From NCBI GenBank assembly GCA_015056725.1, contig SVFS01000011.1, positions 1-48,600 on the forward strand: a stretch of 48,600 bases of DNA. The letters run 5' to 3'. Within the stretch, counting starts at the first letter, position 1. Every line of letters begins with the position of its first letter. A program made the position numbers and the translations under genes. The notes beneath the pieces were generated by a model. It worked only from the letters and a program-made list of their open reading frames with translations. It ran no database searches and was not told the DNA's origin. This stretch comes from Lachnospiraceae bacterium (GTDB taxonomy: Bacteria; Bacillota; Clostridia; Lachnospirales; Lachnospiraceae). Of this stretch, positions 1 through 8,053 are shown piece after piece.

Positions 1-96
1 ATTACTGTATATCCTGGTGAAGATGAACTTCTTGCATTAACTCAGGGTGCACTCCGTGTTCTCAGAGGCGAAGAAGAAGCTTCTATCTACGAATAA
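1..96 (+). CDS. buk: Butyrate kinase, C-terminal fragment
   Basis: An open frame enters from the left edge and ends at TAA 94-96, leaving 31 residues. The tail contains [19 protein letters not shown] followed by RGEEEA, which matches the conserved C-terminus of butyrate kinases (acetate/sugar kinase/Hsc70 superfamily). Butyrate kinase converts butyryl-phosphate plus ADP to butyrate plus ATP in the cytoplasm. The fragment is too short to show the active site, so a branched-chain or other short-chain fatty acid kinase cannot be excluded. The context supports butyrate: the operon making butyryl-CoA lies about 10 kb away. The gene converges on the DHH gene, with a shared hairpin between them. Confidence 0.8.
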   Translation: MTVYPGEDELLALTQGALRVLRGEEEASIYE

Positions 97-115
97 AATA
101 TTCTATAGAATGTCA

Positions 116-146
116 AAAACCGGAGACCAATTGTCTCCGGTTTTTT
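116..146. terminator. Bidirectional intrinsic terminator between buk and the DHH gene
   Basis: A 9-bp perfect stem (ACCGGAGAC / GTCTCCGGT) with a five-base loop is flanked by an A-run on the left and six T on the right, so it can terminate transcription from both sides. It sits 20 bp after the buk stop and just before the DHH stop codon on the opposite strand. Confidence 0.9.
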
Positions 147-147
147 A

Positions 148-1665
148 TTATCCATTTACTCTCTCATATGTTTCTGCAAAAATATTCTGCTCAATAATAT
201 ACACATCATGGAGATCATCCTTGCGAACCGCAAGATAATCCCCTTCTTTTCCGAGCATATATTTTTCTTCATCCCAAGGAGTAAACACCTTTACTCTGTG
301 ATCAAGCTGCTTTACATAAATATAACTTTCTCCCGTTGAGAAACATGCTTTTGCATGCGGTATTAAAGAAATATTATTTCCTTCTTTATTATCCCTGATG
401 ATTGGCTTATATTCTCCTTTAAACTGATACGGTGTATTCAGGCGCTTATATCCCATTTCAAATTTGTCTTTCATAATCGGATATACTTCACCCTTGATGC
501 CAATCATGATATAAATATCATTCCGGATTTCCACATCCAAATCGCCTTCTAAGGTACGAACAAGCGCATTAGCGCCCTTAGGCATAACTTCTGTTGCCTC
601 GACGTAACCAAGAGTAAGCGATTTCTTTTTGTACAGCTCCATCCCGCTTAGGTCTGCTTGATAATCATCCGTGTCAATAATCTCGATATCATCAAAATAG
701 TCTGTCATTCTGTAAATCAAAAGTTTTTCTATCCCTTCCGTTGTTTTCGGATATCCTTTTCGTTCACACTCCGGAAGTATCAGTTCCTGCTGAATAAAGC
801 CACCCGCTTTTTCCAAATGTCCGCCGCCGGAGCCAATTCCTTTGGTAATAAACTCCGCCAGTTCACTAGCCTTCACTTCTTTCACACAGCTTCTTACCGA
901 AATTTTCACACCAAACGGAAGTACACTGAATACGAGACACGTATCCACCGCATCTACCTCCAGCATCAAATCACTAATCATTCCCAAAATATTAGGATCA
1001 CATGGTGCCGCCTCCACAACAGCATAACGATAAGTCTCGTTATACGCATAATTCAGCAGCGCGTTGCCGGCAATTTCCATTTCCTGTAAAGACAGATTCG
1101 CATTCCGAAATCTTGTAATTGTACTGCGCTCAACAATGGCATCATCCCGCATATCCTTATCAAGCGGATGCGAAATTTCGGTAAAATTGTTTGTATCTGT
1201 CATCAGTCCATAATACAGTGCTGTTGCAAGCTTTTTATTATAATTAAAATCAATGCCTTCCGCCAGGAGTAATTCTCTGACAACTGTAGAGCAGGCTCCG
1301 AGATTACCTCTGACCTCATTTAGCTGGGGCAATTCGCCTCCTATCTGATGGTGATCAATTACCGCAACTTCTTTTGCCTCAAATCTTGTTACATTTCCCT
1401 GTCCGTATTGGCAATCTACTGTTATTAACAGTTCCGGTTCCTCCATAGAATCAACATATTCAATCGGTATTTCCAATTCGCTTATCATCAGTACTAAATT
1501 GCTCTTTTGAATTTTGTACTGTCCGCCGTAAACAAACCGTACTTTCTTACCCCTCTCCTGAAAATACAAATATACTCCAAATCCGCTTGCCAGTGCATCC
1601 GCATCCGGATTGTCGTGGCATTGTATTACAATATTGTCATATTCCATCAATTCTTCTAGTCTCAT
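148..1665 (-). CDS. DHH/DHHA1 family phosphoesterase with an extra C-terminal half
   Basis: This 505-residue cytoplasmic protein has the DHH phosphoesterase motifs: HDNPDADA at 17-24, a metal-binding Asp in ITVDC (D84), DHH at 104-106, and LMTDTNNF around 154-161. The DHHA1 substrate domain carries GSGGGH at 278-283. These are the features of NrnA/GdpP/RecJ-like enzymes that hydrolyse short oligonucleotides or linear/cyclic dinucleotides. Typical NrnA proteins stop near residue 320; here about 200 more residues follow. That region looks like two related modules (about 349-407 and 436-502) with TLEG, GE-YP and GDYL-type motifs and an F-x(3)-Y end, which I recall from phage-type 'GDW/GDYL' proteins. 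Its ATG overlaps the TGA of the upstream TIR gene (ATGA), implying translational coupling. The substrate is unknown. Confidence 0.85.
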   Translation of the reverse strand: MRLEELMEYDNIVIQCHDNPDADALASGFGVYLYFQERGKKVRFVYGGQYKIQKSNLVLMISELEIPIEYVDSMEEPELLITVDCQYGQGNVTRFEAKEVAVIDHHQIGGELPQLNEVRGNLGACSTVVRELLLAEGIDFNYNKKLATALYYGLMTDTNNFTEISHPLDKDMRDDAIVERSTITRFRNANLSLQEMEIAGNALLNYAYNETYRYAVVEAAPCDPNILGMISDLMLEVDAVDTCLVFSVLPFGVKISVRSCVKEVKASELAEFITKGIGSGGGHLEKAGGFIQQELILPECERKGYPKTTEGIEKLLIYRMTDYFDDIEIIDTDDYQADLSGMELYKKKSLTLGYVEATEVMPKGANALVRTLEGDLDVEIRNDIYIMIGIKGEVYPIMKDKFEMGYKRLNTPYQFKGEYKPIIRDNKEGNNISLIPHAKACFSTGESYIYVKQLDHRVKVFTPWDEEKYMLGKEGDYLAVRKDDLHDVYIIEQNIFAETYERVNG

Positions 1666-4600
1666 AAATCTCCCTCGTTGTCCATAGCATATCGGATACG
1701 TTCTTCTCTTGTCAGACGTGCATCACCAAACTGCTCTTTCGCTTCTTTGCAAAGCTGTTCCAATGTCATATACGGAAAACGATATAACGTCTTACTATAT
1801 TTCATATAGATGGCATCTCTCGATGGCATATAGCATGCACCATCCATTTCTTCTACAATCGGTTGATAGCTCTTTGTATCCATTAAAAGCAGTTCACCGC
1901 TTGTTAAAACCGCAAGTACCGACTGCTGTTCATGGTAAAAAGTTCTGCTAATACTATTATTCATCGTCATCGCAATATAAGCAAAGTCCTTCTTTTCTAT
2001 ATCATAAATGCGAATATAATAATCATCACCTTGCAATAACAACTTCGTATCGTTCTCAATAAATCCGATAAAACTCCGGTAAACACCCGCATAAGGTACT
2101 TCTGCAACTGTTTCCAATTTTTCCAAATCAAATATTCGCAGCATATAATCTTTACAGCTTACTGCAAAATAACGTCCATCTGACGAAAGTGCCATGCCCT
2201 TTTTATTATCAGAGCTTGTAATCATTTGATATTTTTCACGGTCTGCTGCGCGCTCATCTGTTTCCTGATCTTTATCTATCCGTATTTCTACTTCTGCATA
2301 TTCATCTTCTTTATATAGTTTATCCTGAAACAGCGTCGTTGCCTCTCCTGTAGCAGCTTTAAGTTTTGTTAGTCCCACCTCTTTTTGATTTCCATAAATG
2401 CATTTACCATCTTCTGATAAAATACCTCCATAGAAATAACTCAGAAATTCACCATCATCCACTACTTTTTGTTTTTTCAAATCAACAACTGCATATTTTC
2501 TTGATTGATATGCTAAAAGGTACTTTCCATTTTTTGTCATATAGCAATCTGTCATATAGTCTTCTTCAAACAAAGAAAGTCTATTCTCTTTTCCTTTTGC
2601 TACATCATAAAAATAAACATACCCTTTTCCGTCAAAAATATAATATGTTTCTTGGCCAACAAAGCCGCCACTTGTAAGAATCCCGTTTCCCGAACAAGTC
2701 ACACAGCCCATTTGCTGATCTGTAATAGCATCATAAAAATAAATATCTCTGGTATAGGAATCCACATAGGTTTCAACAGCATACATTTGCTCATCATCTG
2801 TATACCACACCTCACCTATCCTGTCCGAATATGTTTCCAGTTCTTCCATTCCATATCCGGTATGATATTTCATAATCGTAAGCTCGGATGAATATTTTTC
2901 CCGAATCGTAATCGTACTGTTTTTTATTTCTAACTGCGAAATATCCTTTCCCGTTTCAATGGCAGCACCACTATAATTCGTTCCGTTTGTTGTGTTTATA
3001 ATGTGAAGCGTTCCCGCCGCATCCGAAATATATCCAAAGTAATCATCTTTCGCAACTGCTAAAGAACGTATTCCCGTCCCCGTATGCAATCGGCAAAGTT
3101 CCTCACCGGTTATTGCATCATACGAATATACACCATTGTCAATTGACATGATTATTTCAGGATTCATTTTATTAAGTGCATCACGATAGCTCCGGGACTT
3201 TAACTGTAAGCTTGCAGCTTCTGCTCCGAAATATAAATATTCATAATTTGCTCTCCACTCTTCTGCTCCTGTGGAACTATCAAGTTTCTGCAACACGCCT
3301 TTGCATACATCCTGCCCCGATAAAATCTCCGTAGAATCAGAAGAAGCCACTACAATATCACCATCCGGTGCAAATACAACTTCCTGTATATAATCCGCTT
3401 GTGTCACATAATCTTTCTGCTGCCTTTTCTGTAAATCGTATACTGTCACGTAACCTTCAGAGGCAGTATCCTTTATAATATTATGGGATATGGCGCATTT
3501 TTTGTCCTTCTCAGAATATTCTATTTCCATAGAAAAACTATACTCCAACCTGTTTGGAATCCTATGGAGTACATCTCCGGTACGGATATCATGTATACAC
3601 ACCAAATCGCCGGATTGGCAAATAAGGATTTCATCTTCAAAATTATATTGACATTCGGATAAAGACAATTCTCCTTCCGGAATTTTTTTCCAAAGTTCTT
3701 TTCCGCTGTGCGAAATGCAACGGATGGAATTATCCTCTACAACGATAAGTCTGTCTTCAAAAGGTATTGCCGCTATCACATTTTCAACATAACCATTTTC
3801 ATCCAATGAAGGCAGTACCTGTAATAGTTTCTCACCGGTTTCCAAATCCCATACATAAATACTGTCGCTTTGATCTATGGACGCCAGTATGGTTCCCTCT
3901 TTATCATAGTAAAAATCACTTACCGGCAGGTCATGCTTCAGAACCCTATCCATTTTCATAATGTTTCCGGTATCGTAAGCATGTACTGCTTCTGTAAGAG
4001 CATACTGTGCAAGTGCCACATAAGGTCTGTCATCTTCTTCATTCGGTAATGCTTCCAATGCCACAAGTGCAGCTGCCTTCCTATCCCCTTCTTCTAAGAG
4101 TTCTATTGATTTATTTGCAAGATATTTTGACTGATTAATCTGTTTTTGTTCATAGTTCTGCCGAATCAGCATTGTATTGTATGCATTATAAATACCAAAC
4201 AGTACGCCAAGGCATGCTACTACTGCTGTTATTGCAACAATCTTTTTTAATCTGCGTTCTCTGTGACGTTGCCGCAAATCATCATAGCTACAGCCAAGCA
4301 GTGGAGCCAGAATACGAAGCAATTCTTCTTTCAGTTTCTTTTCTGTCTCTTTTTTTGTTTTTCCACGGACATCTGCTGCCAGAGGTTCGACTGCTTTTCC
4401 ATGTTCATCGCTTAATAAAATTTTAGGAAATGCCTCTGATGGTTCTCCTTCAATCAAAACAGCCAATACATGCTCTCTGTCATGAAGTTCTATAAACGTT
4501 TCTATTTCACGTTGCACCCATTCAGACTCCGGTGTACGTGGAGAACATATAACAATCAAATATTCCGATTCTTTCAAAGCACCAACAATATTATCTCCCA

Positions 4601-4778
4601 GGTCACTTCCTATCGGCAGTTCATCCTGATCACGAAATACTCTTTTAATAGACTTTTTTCCACTTTTCTTTCGGATTGCTCTTGGCACACGGAAAGTCTC
4701 TAAACTCTTATGTAATTTCTGGGCAAGAAACATATCTGCTTCTGCGTGTCTGTAACTAATAAATGCATCATAGCGCAT
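1662..4778 (-). CDS. TIR domain - transmembrane - beta-propeller protein
   Basis: A 1038-residue protein. Residues 1-125 form a TIR domain: box 1 DAFISYRHAEAD, a strand EYLIVICSP, and SEWVQREIE with the Glu (E91) at the place of the catalytic glutamate of TIR NADases. A basic stretch (RHRERRLKK) precedes one membrane helix at about 180-200, so by the positive-inside rule the TIR domain is cytoplasmic and the C-terminus lies outside. Residues 215-250 (LANKSIELLEEGDRKAA) match the helical linker often found before WD40 repeats. Residues 260-990 contain many degenerate beta-propeller blades, such as SIYVWDLETGEKLL and LRIFDLEKLETVAEV. The C-terminal LTREERIRY resembles the tail of other bacterial TIR/WD40 proteins. 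The start overlaps the upstream gene by 11 nt. NADase activity and ligand sensing are inferred. Confidence 0.85.
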   Translation of the reverse strand: MRYDAFISYRHAEADMFLAQKLHKSLETFRVPRAIRKKSGKKSIKRVFRDQDELPIGSDLGDNIVGALKESEYLIVICSPRTPESEWVQREIETFIELHDREHVLAVLIEGEPSEAFPKILLSDEHGKAVEPLAADVRGKTKKETEKKLKEELLRILAPLLGCSYDDLRQRHRERRLKKIVAITAVVACLGVLFGIYNAYNTMLIRQNYEQKQINQSKYLANKSIELLEEGDRKAAALVALEALPNEEDDRPYVALAQYALTEAVHAYDTGNIMKMDRVLKHDLPVSDFYYDKEGTILASIDQSDSIYVWDLETGEKLLQVLPSLDENGYVENVIAAIPFEDRLIVVEDNSIRCISHSGKELWKKIPEGELSLSECQYNFEDEILICQSGDLVCIHDIRTGDVLHRIPNRLEYSFSMEIEYSEKDKKCAISHNIIKDTASEGYVTVYDLQKRQQKDYVTQADYIQEVVFAPDGDIVVASSDSTEILSGQDVCKGVLQKLDSSTGAEEWRANYEYLYFGAEAASLQLKSRSYRDALNKMNPEIIMSIDNGVYSYDAITGEELCRLHTGTGIRSLAVAKDDYFGYISDAAGTLHIINTTNGTNYSGAAIETGKDISQLEIKNSTITIREKYSSELTIMKYHTGYGMEELETYSDRIGEVWYTDDEQMYAVETYVDSYTRDIYFYDAITDQQMGCVTCSGNGILTSGGFVGQETYYIFDGKGYVYFYDVAKGKENRLSLFEEDYMTDCYMTKNGKYLLAYQSRKYAVVDLKKQKVVDDGEFLSYFYGGILSEDGKCIYGNQKEVGLTKLKAATGEATTLFQDKLYKEDEYAEVEIRIDKDQETDERAADREKYQMITSSDNKKGMALSSDGRYFAVSCKDYMLRIFDLEKLETVAEVPYAGVYRSFIGFIENDTKLLLQGDDYYIRIYDIEKKDFAYIAMTMNNSISRTFYHEQQSVLAVLTSGELLLMDTKSYQPIVEEMDGACYMPSRDAIYMKYSKTLYRFPYMTLEQLCKEAKEQFGDARLTREERIRYAMDNEGDL

Positions 4779-6183
4779 CTAACATGCCTCCGTAACGTTT
4801 TTCTATATTTCTACTCCATGGCATAAGTGTCATAAGTAAATCCATTTCATCCATATGTAATACATCTAGCACTTCTCCCGTATTTTCAGGGATTTGCTCA
4901 GTCAGTTCTCTCATGTTGACTAACCCAGTCACTTTAATGACATTTGTGTCATTCTCTTTTATTGTAAGATAATTAATATCGATTTCTGTTGTTTCTTCCT
5001 TTATGCCACGTATGTCAGCCGAAACTGCCAACTCTTTCTTTCCTTGAATGATATTCATATAAACAGATAAGTCCTCTGTTATTTCTGCATCAAGTATTAT
5101 CTGTACCTCGTCAGAATCTTGTGTTTCCTCTCTTCCTATTTCTTGGTCAATTATTTCTTTGTTGCCCAACAGCACTTTTGCATCAACATTCACTTGATCT
5201 GTTATCTCTTCTTCTCCCAGAAATTGCAGTTCCGCTTCTTCTGTTATGATATTTCCATATTCGAATTCTTCTGGGAATCTAAGAATACGGACATTCTTAT
5301 TTTTATCAAGTGCAATTTCAAATGTACTACTCTCGTCTTTATCTTGTTTTCCCGACTCCTTTTCTCTGCTTCTTTCGTCTTCAAATGTAACAAGATATGT
5401 TCTTAGTTCTAACACCGACTCTTCAACAGTAATCGTTTCTTCCTTATCCGCCTTATCTACCTCATCAATTTCTTTATCTTCAAATATGTCCAGCAGCATT
5501 GTTTGAAGCCACACTTCATCCGGAATAGCTACATTATATGTTTCATATGGATATAACGATAATTCCATCGGTATTTTCACATCCAGATACTGGCTCAATT
5601 TCGATTCATTAAATTGCTTATCAATATGCTCCGTATTAAGCAAAATACTATCCGTTTCCGTGACTTCCGGCAAACACACCGCCAGCTCATCATGATACCC
5701 ATAAACATCAGCAAGAAGCATTTTTATTCTTGATATACTTATATCTGTATGCAGATACATCTTCTTATCAGTCACATTGCGCTGGAAAACGCCGTCTGCT
5801 CCAATCGTTTTTCCATCCAATTCGGGTACATTGCTGATGTTCAAAGTATAATCCACATCTACATTACCTGCTGTCAGACGATTGATACGCTTTTCAATCC
5901 CTTCTCCCGTAAGTAATGCTTTCTCCGATTCTTCCAATTCTTCAAGCAGCTTTTCCAGTCCTTTTTCCACCGGATGAGTAACCTTTGCTTTTTTCTTTAT
6001 CTCATTTACTATCCGATGACCTTCTTCCGTATCATCATTTTTAGGCACAAAAAATAGAATTGCAAGTATAGTTGCTATCGTAGCAAACCCAAATATACCA
6101 CCAAAAAATAACTTTGTTTTTAAATCGTGCTTTTTTTGTTTAGTTTCCCAACGTCGTACGTTTTTCCCAACCTGTTTTCTCAT
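4768..6183 (-). CDS. Single-pass membrane protein of unknown function
   Basis: I do not recognise this 471-residue protein. It has a basic N-terminus (KQVGKNVRRWETKQKKHDLKTK), one membrane helix at about 26-46, then a roughly 420-residue, strongly acidic extracytoplasmic region. That region has a helical stretch (about 70-110) and alternating strand-like segments, without cysteines or zinc motifs. This suggests a beta-rich lipid- or ligand-binding fold but does not prove one. It is the first gene of a tightly overlapping three-gene unit, and its 3' end overlaps the TIR gene by 11 nt. It may present or sense something for the propeller of the TIR protein. The start is supported by AGAGGATGGGGG a few bases upstream. 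Confidence 0.7.
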   Translation of the reverse strand: MRKQVGKNVRRWETKQKKHDLKTKLFFGGIFGFATIATILAILFFVPKNDDTEEGHRIVNEIKKKAKVTHPVEKGLEKLLEELEESEKALLTGEGIEKRINRLTAGNVDVDYTLNISNVPELDGKTIGADGVFQRNVTDKKMYLHTDISISRIKMLLADVYGYHDELAVCLPEVTETDSILLNTEHIDKQFNESKLSQYLDVKIPMELSLYPYETYNVAIPDEVWLQTMLLDIFEDKEIDEVDKADKEETITVEESVLELRTYLVTFEDERSREKESGKQDKDESSTFEIALDKNKNVRILRFPEEFEYGNIITEEAELQFLGEEEITDQVNVDAKVLLGNKEIIDQEIGREETQDSDEVQIILDAEITEDLSVYMNIIQGKKELAVSADIRGIKEETTEIDINYLTIKENDTNVIKVTGLVNMRELTEQIPENTGEVLDVLHMDEMDLLMTLMPWSRNIEKRYGGMLDAL

Positions 6184-6228
6184 TCCCCCATCCTCTCTTT
6201 ATTGGGATATGCTTTTTTCATCAAAATA

Positions 6229-6237
6229 ACTATACCA
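6229..6237 (-). promoter_or_regulatory. Putative extended -10 promoter of the TIR operon
   Basis: On the minus strand TGGTATAGT (TG at -14/-15, TATAGT as -10) lies about 46 nt upstream of the start of the first gene. The matching -35 region (TAGTGC at 17 nt spacing) is poor, which fits an extended -10 promoter. Confidence 0.4.
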
Positions 6238-6576
6238 TACATTTTCTTTTTGCACTATTACCATGTTCTCATCTTCTCATCATCTGTGCATGTAAGAAAA
6301 AAGTAGTAGTTTAAGCAAGATTCAAACCTGTAGGCAACTCAGTATTGATTAAAAGACGTCACAATAAAAGCATTCACAATTAAACCCACGGAGCAATCCG
6401 TGGGTATCAAAAAAAGTAGCTATGAAAAAATAATCACCGTTTACAATTAACGATATTTGCGCTATTACTATTGTCTTTTTATAATGCGACGATAAACTAA
6501 TAAAAGTAACATTAAGAAACGCGAATAGCAAAGAATGTTAAACATAATTAAACTTCAATTGCCCACTTACTTAACT
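6238..6576. other. AT-rich intergenic region with one strong hairpin
   Basis: No credible gene is seen; a 60-codon frame here lacks a ribosome binding site and resembles no known protein. The region holds a hairpin at 6384-6405 (ACCCACGGA, loop, TCCGTGGGT) followed on the minus strand by GGGTTTAATT. It may be a weak terminator for the SGNH/MBOAT operon that ends at 6577. Confidence 0.6.
6384..6405 (-). terminator. Hairpin downstream of the SGNH gene, possible terminator
   Basis: A perfect 9-bp stem with a four-base loop (GCAA) lies about 170 nt after the SGNH stop codon. On the minus strand it runs into TTTAATT, a weak U-tract. A cut-down transposon end hairpin is an alternative reading, but no transposase remnant is present. 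Confidence 0.45.
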
Positions 6577-8040
6577 TTAATATAATGTAATGTCTTTTAT
6601 AGCGCATTCATTGATAGTTCCATTCATAGTAATATAACCATTATTTTGAATGACGAGCTTTGTAGTGGTTATATCAGTTAAGTCTATAACAATACGTTGC
6701 CATTTGTCATCTTGATTTTCACTTTTCTGGAAATTAATGTGTTCATAAATAATATGCTCATTTTCATCATATATTTCCAAATCGTATTCTTCATTAGTGT
6801 TCTCTAAATAAAAAACTAAATAATCATACATGTTCGCATTTTCTATCACTATATTCGTGTTTAATGTTTCGCCACTAATTATTTCCATCGGCACAATCCC
6901 TGTAAGTTCCTCGTTTAGAAGTGCCGCAGCATAGATATCCTGGTCATAGTCTTCTTGTAATTCAAGGAGACTATAATCAAAAGAGCTATAAAACATCAGT
7001 TCTTCAGATAAGTATTCTTCGTAATTGTCTTTTGTTAATTGATACATTCCTTCATGCATCCATTTTAAAATAAGACTATTTATCCACTCTCCATAATGTG
7101 TATAATCCGCATAGTAATTTAAATCAGTTATAATGTCTGTTCGATTATTGAAGGAAAACAAATGTATATTGTCATATTCCAATAGTAACTCAATGACACA
7201 TTGTTCTGCTTCAATCTGCTTATACATTGAAGAATCTTTTATAGTTTCCCACCAGCTCGCGATACTATATGGTGAAAAGAAGTAATAAAAATCAACATCA
7301 GGATATTTCTCAACTAATGAGGTTACGTTTTCCCGAATATTTTTCTCAATTATATCTCTTTCCTCATTCGACAAATGTTCGATTGGCACGTTTTCTGTAT
7401 CGGATACTATTTCATCAATTCCGTCCGGCAATATAGTATTTTTTCCGAAAGTCCTTTCTTGTTGCCAGTTATCGTATTCATCAAAAGATGTAATTCCGGG
7501 CAAAAAACCGTCCTGCTTTGTTTCTGAAATCATGGGAATAATTCTATTCAATAGTACATCCTTATTAAACAGATATTTCACATCATTGAATGGATTTTTA
7601 TCATAAAGGTATGTCGGATAAGTTCCCGTATCATATCGCAAATTGCCATTGATTTCAAAACACTCTAAGGGATCAATAGCTCTGACAATTGTTTTCATAT
7701 TCGGATTACGTTCCAATGCAATAGCAAGATTATCATTGATTTCTTTATATGTCCCCGCTTGATATGACACCTTGATAGATTTGACCCCAAACAAATCATC
7801 AAACTCTGTTGTTTTAAAATTGTTTGTCATTGACGTGCCTGTAATTATAGCATCATAGTCAAAATGTTTTGTAATTCCGTCGTTTTGATACCTGGCATTA
7901 TTTAGCGAATAATAATATTTTTCAATGTTAGGTTTATGGAAATGCATATAGGGATCAATTTTATAAACGCCATATCCTATAACGCCTAAAAACAATGCTA
8001 CTATAGCAAGCCATTCGATTATCAAAAATTTTGGCTTCAT
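6577..8040 (-). CDS. SGNH-like membrane-anchored partner of the MBOAT acyltransferase
   Basis: A 487-residue protein with one N-terminal membrane helix (about 7-27) and a long extracytoplasmic domain. The motif ITGTSMTNNF (residues 66-75) fits SGNH block I with Ser70 as nucleophile, and ADYTHYGEW supplies the D-x-x-H of block V. This resembles AlgJ/AlgX/DltD-type proteins, which work with an MBOAT protein to place acyl groups on exported polysaccharide or teichoic acid. About 130 C-terminal residues after the SGNH core look beta-rich, possibly a carbohydrate-binding module. It begins 14 nt after the MBOAT stop, so the two form one operon. The acceptor polymer cannot be read from the sequence. 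Confidence 0.7.
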   Translation of the reverse strand: MKPKFLIIEWLAIVALFLGVIGYGVYKIDPYMHFHKPNIEKYYYSLNNARYQNDGITKHFDYDAIITGTSMTNNFKTTEFDDLFGVKSIKVSYQAGTYKEINDNLAIALERNPNMKTIVRAIDPLECFEINGNLRYDTGTYPTYLYDKNPFNDVKYLFNKDVLLNRIIPMISETKQDGFLPGITSFDEYDNWQQERTFGKNTILPDGIDEIVSDTENVPIEHLSNEERDIIEKNIRENVTSLVEKYPDVDFYYFFSPYSIASWWETIKDSSMYKQIEAEQCVIELLLEYDNIHLFSFNNRTDIITDLNYYADYTHYGEWINSLILKWMHEGMYQLTKDNYEEYLSEELMFYSSFDYSLLELQEDYDQDIYAAALLNEELTGIVPMEIISGETLNTNIVIENANMYDYLVFYLENTNEEYDLEIYDENEHIIYEHINFQKSENQDDKWQRIVIDLTDITTTKLVIQNNGYITMNGTINECAIKDITLY

Positions 8041-8053
8041 ATTTCATTTTCTC

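Noticed and set aside
1662-4778. Known Thoeris or TIR-STAND system
   Set aside because: No ThsA/SLOG gene and no NTPase domain between TIR and propeller; a membrane helix takes its place.
6384-6405. IS200/IS605 element end
   Set aside because: A hairpin alone is not enough; no transposase or accessory gene fragment is present in the surrounding 400 bp.
6349-6531. 60-codon minus-strand frame between the TIR operon and the SGNH gene
   Set aside because: No ribosome binding site, residue composition typical of AT-rich noise, and it spans a strong hairpin.
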